Assembly: GCF_042654585.1 (NCBI RefSeq)
Contig: NZ_JBHSGR010000006.1
Coordinates: 124,001-188,000 of the forward strand
Length of the DNA stretch: 64,000 nucleotides
Origin: Geodermatophilus arenarius
GTDB lineage: Bacteria > Actinomycetota > Actinomycetes > Mycobacteriales > Geodermatophilaceae
Direction: 5' to 3'
A program made the position numbers and the translations under genes. Positions 58,629-64,000 of the stretch are shown here, piece by piece. Positions within the stretch are counted from its first letter, which is position 1; each line of letters begins with the position of its first letter. Below the pieces are notes generated by a model. The model was not told the origin of the DNA and searched no databases. It saw nothing but the letters and a program-made list of their open reading frames with translations.

Positions 58629-59900
58629 GTGCCCGACCTGAGCCGTGCCGAGGCCGCCGTCCTGGACGCCGTCGACGAGGCCGCCGCGGTCGGCCTGCTG
58701 TGCCGCCTGGTCGCCGTCCCCTCGGTGGGCGGCACCGCGGCCGAGAGCGAGGCGCAGGCCCTGGTCGCCGGCGAGCTCGACGCGCTGGGCTGCGACGTCG
58801 ACCGCTGGGCGATCGACCTCGCGGCGGCCGCCACCGCGCCGGACGCGCCCGGCCAGGAGGTCGAGCGCGACGAGGCGTGGGGCGTCGTCGGCACGCTGCC
58901 CGGCGCCGACGACGGCGTCCCAGCGCTGGTGCTGTGCGGGCACACCGACGTCGTCCCGACCGGCGACCGCGCGCTGTGGGCCGGCGACCCGTTCACCCCG
59001 CGGCTCGACGGCGGCGCGGTGCACGGCCGCGGCGCCTGCGACATGAAGGGCGGCCTGGTCTCGGCGCTCGCCGCGCTGGCCGCGGTCCGCGCCGCGGGCG
59101 TGCGCCTGCGCCGGCCGGTGGCGCTGCACAGCGTCGTCGGCGAGGAGGACGGCGGCCTGGGCGCGTGGGCCACCCTCGCCCGCGGGTACCGCGGCGACGC
59201 CTGCGTCATCCCCGAGCCCACCGACGGCGCCGTCGTCACCGCGGCGGCCGGCGCGCTGACCTTCCGGCTGGAGGTGACCGGCCACGCGGCCCACGCGGCG
59301 GTGCGCGACCGCGGCGTCAGCGCCGTGGAGCTGTTCGCGCAGGTGCACGCCGACCTGCGCGCGTTCGAGGCGGAGCGGCAGCGCGACGCCGACCCCCGCT
59401 TCGCCGGCGAGCGGTTCCCGTTCGGGCTGTCGATCGGCACGGTGCGCGCCGGCGACTGGGCCTCCAGCGTGCCCGACCGGCTGGTCGCCGAGGGCCGCTA
59501 CGGCGTGCGGCTGGGCGAGCCGGTCGAGGCGGCCCGCGCGGCGTTCGAGGAGCGGCTGGGGGCGTTCTGCGCCGGGCATCCGTGGCTGGCCGCGCACCCG
59601 GTGCGGGTCACGTGGACCGGGGGCGCGTTCGCCAGCGGGCAGCTGCCGGCGGGCCACGAGCTGCTCGGGCAGGTCCGGGGCGCCGTCGTCGACGCGGGCG
59701 GGGCGCCACCGCCGGAGCGGGCGGTGGCGGCCGGCACCGACCTGCGGCTGTACGCGGCCGCGGGCGTCCCCGCGCTGCACCTGGGCCCGGGCGACCTGCA
59801 CCTCGCGCACGGCCCGGCCGAGCGGGTGCCGGTGGCCGACGTGACCGCCGTGGCCCGCGCGCTGGCGCTGCTCACCCTGCGCCGCTGCGGGGTCGCGTGA
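58629..59900 (+). CDS. M20 family peptidase (ArgE/DapE-like deacylase)
   Basis: A 423-residue di-zinc amidohydrolase: CGHTDVVPTGDRALW (His-x-Asp ligands), GRGACDMKGGLVSALAAL (bridging Asp), GEEDGGLGAWAT (catalytic Glu pair), VIPEPTDGAVVTAAAGALTF, and a dimerisation domain with GHAAHAAVRDRGVSAVELF. Substrate, N-acyl amino acid or dipeptide, unknown. GTG 58629 is chosen since CAGACT lies 8 nt upstream; GTG 58611 is also in frame. Coupled to the next gene by GTGA. Confidence 0.92.
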   Translation: MPDLSRAEAAVLDAVDEAAAVGLLCRLVAVPSVGGTAAESEAQALVAGELDALGCDVDRWAIDLAAAATAPDAPGQEVERDEAWGVVGTLPGADDGVPALVLCGHTDVVPTGDRALWAGDPFTPRLDGGAVHGRGACDMKGGLVSALAALAAVRAAGVRLRRPVALHSVVGEEDGGLGAWATLARGYRGDACVIPEPTDGAVVTAAAGALTFRLEVTGHAAHAAVRDRGVSAVELFAQVHADLRAFEAERQRDADPRFAGERFPFGLSIGTVRAGDWASSVPDRLVAEGRYGVRLGEPVEAARAAFEERLGAFCAGHPWLAAHPVRVTWTGGAFASGQLPAGHELLGQVRGAVVDAGGAPPPERAVAAGTDLRLYAAAGVPALHLGPGDLHLAHGPAERVPVADVTAVARALALLTLRRCGVA

Positions 59901-60514
59901 TCGCCTACGAGGACTTCGCGGCCCTGACCGGCGACTCCCCCGCCGCGCGCGGCGAGTGGGCCGCCGTCGTCGCCGCATGGAGCGAGCCGCACCGCCGCTA
60001 CCACGACCTGCACCACCTGGCCGCCGTCCTCGGGCTGGTCGGCGCGCTCGGCCCGGCCGCGGACGACCCGGCCGCCGTCGCGCTGGCCGCCTGGTACCAC
60101 GACGTGGTCTACGACCCCCGTCGCGGCGACAACGAGCAGGCCAGCGCCGGGCGGGCGCGCGCGGGGCTGGCCGGCCTGGTGCCTCCGGAGCGGCTGGACG
60201 AGGTGGTCCGGCTGGTGCTGCTGACCGCCGGTCACGACGCGGCCGACGGCGACGCGAACGGCGCCGTCCTCTGCGACGCCGACCTCGCCGTCCTCGCCGG
60301 GCCGCCCGAGGCGTACGCCGCCTACGCCTCGGCCGTCCGCGAGGAGTACGGGCACCTGTCCGACGAGGTGTTCACCGCCGGGCGGATCGCCGTCCTGGAG
60401 GCCCTGCTGGCGCTGCCGGCGCTCTACCGGCTGCCGGCGACGCGGGAGTGGGAGCCGCGGGCACGGGCCAACCTCGCCGCCGAGCTCACCCTGCTGCGCG
60501 GTCGCGCTTCCTGA
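59897..60514 (+). CDS. HD-domain-like metal-dependent phosphohydrolase
   Basis: A 205-residue helical protein: RRYHDLHHLAAVLGLV, LAAWYHDVVYDPRRGDNEQA (HD pair), VRLVLLTAGHDAADGD and LCDADLAVLAGPPEAYAAYA, a pattern of predicted HD-superfamily hydrolases common in actinobacteria and fungi. The substrate is unknown. It starts inside the peptidase stop (GTGA) and is likely co-translated. Its last 29 nt overlap the convergent DUF4031 gene. Confidence 0.85.
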   Translation: MIAYEDFAALTGDSPAARGEWAAVVAAWSEPHRRYHDLHHLAAVLGLVGALGPAADDPAAVALAAWYHDVVYDPRRGDNEQASAGRARAGLAGLVPPERLDEVVRLVLLTAGHDAADGDANGAVLCDADLAVLAGPPEAYAAYASAVREEYGHLSDEVFTAGRIAVLEALLALPALYRLPATREWEPRARANLAAELTLLRGRAS

Positions 60515-60761
60515 CCCGCAGGCCCGCGGCCGTCAGCCGGGCGAGCAGCTCGCGCGCCCCGACCGGCTCGGCGCCGGCGGCGACCGCGACGTCGTAGAGG
60601 TCCTCGGGGACGTCGTAGTGGTCGCCCTGGAAGGCCCGGCGCGGGATGCCGAGCTCGGCGGCGACGAAGGCGTGCAGCTCGTCGTGCGACACGTCGCTGA
60701 CCAGGTGCGACCAGCGGCGCCCCCGCCACGGCCAGACGGGACTGTCGATCAGCACGGCCAC
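60486..60761 (-). CDS. DUF4031 domain-containing protein
   Basis: A 91-residue protein: VAVLIDSPVWPWRGRRWSHL, VSDVSHDELHAFVAAELGIP, GDHYDVPEDLYDVAVAAGAE, ending LTAAGLRVRKRDRAAG. This is the complete DUF4031 pattern (WSHLxSDxSxxELHxFA...F..DHYDVP). Function unknown. GTG 60761 has CAGACT 6 nt upstream, divergent from the oxidoreductase gene (34 nt between starts). Confidence 0.88.
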   Translation of the reverse strand: MAVLIDSPVWPWRGRRWSHLVSDVSHDELHAFVAAELGIPRRAFQGDHYDVPEDLYDVAVAAGAEPVGARELLARLTAAGLRVRKRDRAAG

Positions 60762-60795
60762 GGGTGCAGTCTGCCCGGCGACTAGCGTCGTCGCC

Positions 60796-61794
60796 GTGAG
60801 CGAGCAGATCCGCTGGGGCATCGTCGGGCCGGGACGCATCGCGCAGAGCGTGATGGGCGACTTCGCGCACGTGGAGGGCGCGCGGCCGGTGGCCGTGGCG
60901 TCCCGCTCGGCCGACCGGGCGCAGGCGTTCGCGCAGCAGCACGGGCTGGAGCGCGCCTACGGCTCCTACGCGGAGATCCTCGCCGACCCCGACGTCGACG
61001 TCCTCTACGTCGCCACCCCGCACCCGCAGCACCACGCGGTCGCGCTCGCCGCGATCGAGGCGGGCAAGGCGCTGCTGGTGGAGAAGACGTTCACCGCCAC
61101 CACCGCGGGCGCGCGGGAGGTGGTGGCGGCGGCCCGCGAGGCCGGCGTCTTCGTCATGGAGGCGATGTGGACGCGGTTCCAGCCGGCCGTCGTCCGCATG
61201 CGGGACCTGATCGCCGACGGCGCGATCGGCGAGGTGCGCTCGGTGCAGGCCGACCTCGGCGTCGACCGCGCCTACGACCCCGCCGACCGGCTGTTCGCCC
61301 TCGAGCTCGGCGGCGGCGCGCTGCTCGACCTCGGCGTCTACGTCGTCTCCTTCGCCCAGATGCTGCTGGGCGCCCCCGACACCGTCACCGCCGCCGGGTC
61401 CACCTACCCCACCGGCGCCGACGCCGAGGCGGCGCTGCTGCTCGGCTGGGAGGACGGCCGCTCGGCCACGCTGACCACCTCGCTGCGCTACCCGACGCCG
61501 GGGCAGGCGCGGGTGTTCGGCACCGGCGGCTGGATCGACGTCCTCCCCCGCTTCCACCACCCGGCCACGATCGTGCTGCACCGCACCGGCGCCGAGCCCG
61601 AGGAGATCACCCGCCCGGCGGCCGGGGTCGGGTACTCGCACGAGCTCGCCGAGGTCACGCGGTGCCTGCAGGAGGGGCGCACCGAGTCCGCGGTCGTGCC
61701 GCTGGCCGACACCCTCGCCGTGCAGGAGGTCCTGGGGCGCGCCGCGGAGCAGCTCGGGGTGCGGCACCGCGAGGACCCGCACGTCCTCGGCTGA
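60796..61794 (+). CDS. Gfo/Idh/MocA family oxidoreductase
   Basis: A 332-residue NAD(P)-dependent dehydrogenase. Rossmann motif IRWGIVGPGRIAQSVMGDFA, LYVATPHPQHHAVALAAIEA, the conserved LLVEKTFTATTAGAREVV (EKP replaced by EKT), EAMWTRFQPAVVRMRDLI, and the C-terminal domain GGGALLDLGVYVVSFAQMLL with catalytic D/Y region. Resembles trans-1,2-dihydrobenzene-1,2-diol dehydrogenase-like sugar oxidoreductases. GTG 60796 has TAGCGT 7 nt upstream. Confidence 0.92.
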   Translation: MSEQIRWGIVGPGRIAQSVMGDFAHVEGARPVAVASRSADRAQAFAQQHGLERAYGSYAEILADPDVDVLYVATPHPQHHAVALAAIEAGKALLVEKTFTATTAGAREVVAAAREAGVFVMEAMWTRFQPAVVRMRDLIADGAIGEVRSVQADLGVDRAYDPADRLFALELGGGALLDLGVYVVSFAQMLLGAPDTVTAAGSTYPTGADAEAALLLGWEDGRSATLTTSLRYPTPGQARVFGTGGWIDVLPRFHHPATIVLHRTGAEPEEITRPAAGVGYSHELAEVTRCLQEGRTESAVVPLADTLAVQEVLGRAAEQLGVRHREDPHVLG

Positions 61795-62580
61795 TCAGGC
61801 GGCGGCCCACGCCGCGCCGCTCGCCTCCTCCGGCGTCGGCACCCGGGTGGGCGTGCGGCCGGCCCGGCGGACCGCGCCGGCCAGGGTGACCGCGTCGACG
61901 ACGGCGGCGCCGCCCGGGTCGTTGTTCAGGTACACGAACACGTCCTCGTCGTCGGTGTACCCCTCCGCCAGGCGCTGCGCCCACTGGTCGAGCACGGCCG
62001 GGGGGTAGGCCCAGCCCTCGGCGCCGGTGTGCAGGCGCAGGTAGCCCCAGCCCGCCGTCCGCCACAGCGGCGTGACCGGCCGCTCGGCGCGGTCGGCCCA
62101 GCACAGCGCGGCGCCGTAGCGCTCCAGCAGCGCCCGGACCTCGTCGGTCCACCAGCTCTCGTGCCGGGGCTCGACCGCGACCCGGATGCCCGGTGGGAAG
62201 CAGGCGAGGCAGTCGCGCAGCAGCCCGGCATCGGCCCGCAGCGTGGGCGGCAGCTGCAGCAGGACGACGTCGAGGCGGTCGCCGAGGCCCGCGGCGTGCT
62301 CCACCAGCCGGGCCACCGGCTCCTCGGGCTCGCGCAGCCGCTTGACGTGGGTGAGGAAGCGGCTGGCCTTGACCGCCCAGCGGTAGTCGGGCGGGGTGCG
62401 CTCGCGCCAGGCGGCGAAGGTGTCCCGCTCGGGCAGCCGGTAGAACGCGGCGTTGCTCTCCACGGTGGCGAAGTGCCGGGCGTGGTGCTCCAGCCACAGC
62501 CGCTGCGGCAGGCGCTGCGGGTAGAAGCGGCCGCGCCAGTCGCGGTACTGCCACCCCGAGGTCCCGATCACCACGGCCAC
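61795..62580 (-). CDS. DUF72 domain-containing protein
   Basis: A 261-residue TIM-barrel-like protein: VIGTSGWQYRDWRGRFYP, ATVESNAAFYRLPERDTFAA, WAVKASRFLTHVKRL, LLQLPPTLRADAGLL, RVAVEPRHESWW and DVFVYLNNDPGGAAV, all conserved DUF72 blocks. Biochemical role unknown in bacteria. Stop codon directly abuts the convergent oxidoreductase stop. ATG or GTG 62580; divergent from the VOC protein. Confidence 0.92.
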   Translation of the reverse strand: MAVVIGTSGWQYRDWRGRFYPQRLPQRLWLEHHARHFATVESNAAFYRLPERDTFAAWRERTPPDYRWAVKASRFLTHVKRLREPEEPVARLVEHAAGLGDRLDVVLLQLPPTLRADAGLLRDCLACFPPGIRVAVEPRHESWWTDEVRALLERYGAALCWADRAERPVTPLWRTAGWGYLRLHTGAEGWAYPPAVLDQWAQRLAEGYTDDEDVFVYLNNDPGGAAVVDAVTLAGAVRRAGRTPTRVPTPEEASGAAWAAA

Positions 62581-62604
62581 GACGTCGGCCTACCCTGCGC
62601 GCTC

Positions 62605-63009
62605 GTGCCCGACGCACCCGCCCGCTCCGAGGACCTCTGCATCGGCGCCCGCGACCACCAGGCGCTCACCGATCGGTGGTGCGCCGCACCGGGCCACGTC
62701 CGCCGCGACACCCTGCCCGACGGCACGCCACGCGAGCACGACTGGCCCGTGCCGATCGAGGACCCCACCGGCGCGGGGCCGCTGATCCGGCTCCACCCGG
62801 TGCACGAGGAGCAGCTGGTCGAGAACCGCGTGCACCTCGACGTCGTCGCCGACTCCGCGGCGCTGCAGGCCGCCGGCGCCACGGTGGTGCGGGCCTCGGA
62901 CGACCGGCCGGGCCACGAGCCTGAGGAGGACGCCGGCGAGATCGGCTGGGACGTCCTCGCCGACCCCGAGGGCGACGGGCTCTGCTGCTTCCCGCCGCCG
63001 CGGGGCTGA
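62605..63009 (+). CDS. VOC family protein (glyoxalase-like)
   Basis: A 134-residue protein whose C-terminal half is a glyoxalase-like VOC domain: VENRVHLDVVADSAALQAAG, ATVVRASDD, GWDVLADPEGDGLCCFPPPR. The N-terminal 60 residues (DLCIGARDHQALTDRWCAAP, PIEDPTGAGPLIRLHPV) complete the fold as in PF18029-type proteins. No catalytic assignment. GTG 62605 with TACCCT 8 nt upstream. Confidence 0.85.
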   Translation: MPDAPARSEDLCIGARDHQALTDRWCAAPGHVRRDTLPDGTPREHDWPVPIEDPTGAGPLIRLHPVHEEQLVENRVHLDVVADSAALQAAGATVVRASDDRPGHEPEEDAGEIGWDVLADPEGDGLCCFPPPRG

Positions 63010-63090
63010 CCCGCCGCCGGCAACTGCGGGGAAGTCGTCCCCTGCGGCCCGGCCGGGACGTCGTCTTCCCCGCACCTGTGCGCCATCGGC

Positions 63091-63155
63091 GTGATCACCT
63101 CGGGTGCAGCGGGCTCCCGAGTGCCGGGAGACCCCGCTGGACCAGGAGTGATCAC
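63091..63155. terminator. Long hairpin bounded by GTGATCAC octamers
   Basis: GTGATCAC occurs at 63091-63098 and 63148-63155; between them AGCGGG-C-TCCCG and CGGGA-GA-CCCCGCT pair around loop AGTGC. The two octamers are self-palindromic and can also pair with each other, giving a 65-nt stem-loop between convergent gene ends. It resembles in design the hairpin at 52778. Confidence 0.5.
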
Positions 63156-63166
63156 AGGGGCGCCGG

Positions 63167-63500
63167 TCAGAGCCGGCGCCGACCCGCCGGCCGGCCGGAC
63201 AGTGCCCAGAGCGGTGTCCGGTCAGGCTCACCACGCGCAGAGCGGTCGACCGCCTCCGCGTCGGCGGCGGCGACGTCCTCCGCGGTGTGCCGCGTCACTT
63301 CCGCCCCGCTCATCGCGCTGGACCGGCGCCTCGACACCGGTGCCGTGCCCCTCGAGGAGCGCGAGCCACCCACCGTGCCGCTCCTCCAGTCGCACGTCCT
63401 GCGCGATCCGACGTGCCACGGGCGCGGGGCACCCCGCATCGTGCAGGGCATCCTCCAGCGCCCCGAGCATCCACGCCTGCCGCACCGGGACCTCGGACAC
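63167..63500 (-). pseudogene. Hypothetical gene, probably frameshifted or two overlapping small genes
   Basis: From GTG 63500 a GC3-rich frame encodes VRQAWMLGALEDALHDAGCP, RRIAQDVRLEERHGGWLALL, GTGVEAPVQRD; near 63313 its codon quality collapses into arginine-rich nonsense to 63228. At the same place another frame becomes coding-like, starting ATG 63313 (SGAEVTRHTAEDVAAADAEA, PDRTPLWALSGRP) to stop 63167. This suggests one broken gene or two overlapping ones. No family recognised. The region 63010-63683 otherwise holds only hairpins. Confidence 0.4.
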
Positions 63501-63616
63501 GACGTCACACCAGGGGCGCTGAGGCCGGACGCCCCACGGGGCCGGACACACGCTGGGCGCCCGCTCCGCCGTCGGAAGAGGGCGTCCACCGCGTGTCCGG
63601 CCCCGTGGACGCCGAC

Positions 63617-63649
63617 AGGGGCGGCCCCGCGCGATGCGGGACCGCCCCT
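63617..63649 (-). terminator. groEL terminator hairpin
   Basis: A 14-bp stem with one C-A mismatch, AGGGGCGGCCCCGC / GCGGGACCGCCCCT, loop GCGAT, 34 nt after the groEL stop codon on the minus strand. It is the most stable simple hairpin in the region. Confidence 0.75.
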
Positions 63650-63683
63650 GCCGGGCGTTGCTGGTGTTGCGAGGGGGCGAGAC

Positions 63684-64000
63684 TCAGAAGTCCATGCCGC
63701 CCATGCCGCCGTCGCCACCGGGCATGGCCGGGGCGGCCTTCTCCGGCTTGTCGGCGATGACGGCCTCGGTGGTGAGGAAGAGCGCCGCGATGGAGGCGGC
63801 GTTCTGCAGCGCCGAGCGGGTGACCTTGGCCGGGTCGATGATGCCGGCCGCGACCAGGTCCACGTACTCGCCGGTGGCGGCGTTGAGGCCGTGGCCCACC
63901 TCGGAGTTGCGCACCTTCTCCGCCACGACGCCGCCCTCGAGGCCGGCGTTGACGGCGATCTGCTTCAGCGGCGCCTCGAGCGCGACGCGCACGATGTTGG
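63684..64000 (-). CDS. groEL: Chaperonin GroEL (C-terminal end; 5' part outside window)
   Basis: The last ~105 codons of GroEL: RVALEAPLKQIAVNAGLEGG, VVAEKVRNSEVGHGLNAATG, DLVAAGIIDPAKVTRSALQN, AASIAALFLTTEAVIADKPE and the flexible tail ending GGDGGMGGMDF. The Gly-Met-rich tail marks the housekeeping GroEL2-type protein, not the His-rich GroEL1. It forms the ATP-dependent folding cage with GroES. The rest of the gene, and any CIRCE/HrcA site, lie beyond the window edge. Confidence 0.97.
   Translation of the reverse strand, partial: NIVRVALEAPLKQIAVNAGLEGGVVAEKVRNSEVGHGLNAATGEYVDLVAAGIIDPAKVTRSALQNAASIAALFLTTEAVIADKPEKAAPAMPGGDGGMGGMDF

Noticed and set aside
63228..63551. Extension of the unassigned gene to an upstream start at 63551
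   Set aside because: The extra codons (WGVRPQRPWCD) have no ribosome binding site and poorer codon use than the part beginning at GTG 63500.

Overview
The window is very GC-rich DNA (I estimate above 70% G+C) from a high-GC Gram-positive actinobacterium. Gene content and protein wording fit the Geodermatophilaceae (Blastococcus, Geodermatophilus, Modestobacter), but the genus is an inference. Typical actinobacterial markers are SepH, UdgX, the XPB helicase with its helicase-associated partner, and DUF3027, DUF2530, DUF2771, DUF3071 and DUF4031 proteins. Genes are tightly packed, with many GTGA/ATGA stop-start overlaps and convergent 3' overlaps. About twenty genes have a -10-like hexamer only 6-8 nt before the start codon, the signature of leaderless transcripts. 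I see no prophage, insertion sequence, integrase or CRISPR array. The segment reads as ordinary chromosome.

Layout. 1-3.7 kb: end of a phosphotransferase gene, then minus-strand genes including a pyrimidine-dimer-glycosylase-like fusion protein and a sirtuin; tRNA-Arg(CCU) follows. 3.9-11.9 kb: small hypotheticals, a GNAT protein, photolyase overlapping a Nei-type glycosylase, a ferredoxin-NADP reductase-like flavoprotein, an inositol-monophosphatase-like protein and a glycosyltransferase. 11.8-16.5 kb: PEP carboxylase, SMP-30 lactonase, TPR protein. 16.6-24 kb: ABC exporter, UdgX, MFS transporter, PdxH, citrate synthase, SerC. 24-31 kb: M42 peptidase, SepH, stress protein, SpoU methyltransferase, renalase-like oxidoreductase, and a self-contained ABC-2 exporter/TetR operon with a tandem operator. 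31-46 kb: thioesterase, aldo/keto reductase, RNA ligase-like ThpR, MarR-MFS operon, AzgA-type purine permease, several DUF proteins, cold-shock protein, nucleotidyltransferase, acyl-CoA synthetase. 46-56 kb: helicase-associated protein plus XPB, a guanidine-III riboswitch with a Gdx/SugE exporter, a second helicase, a large LuxR regulator. 56-64 kb: glucose-6-phosphate dehydrogenase, scramblase-like protein, M20 peptidase, HD-like protein, oxidoreductase, DUF72 protein, and the 3' end of groEL with its terminator.

The most unusual non-coding signal is a family of 61-63 nt palindromic elements (five full copies, one short) that begin exactly at the stop codon of the preceding gene. One copy also supplies the first codons of an MFS gene. 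A second class of intergenic hairpins has arms ending in GATCAC. Other points worth attention are the guanidine-III riboswitch, two genes that appear to start with CTG inside a CTGA overlap, and the fusion of a T4 endonuclease V-like domain to a PUA/Mrr-N-like domain.
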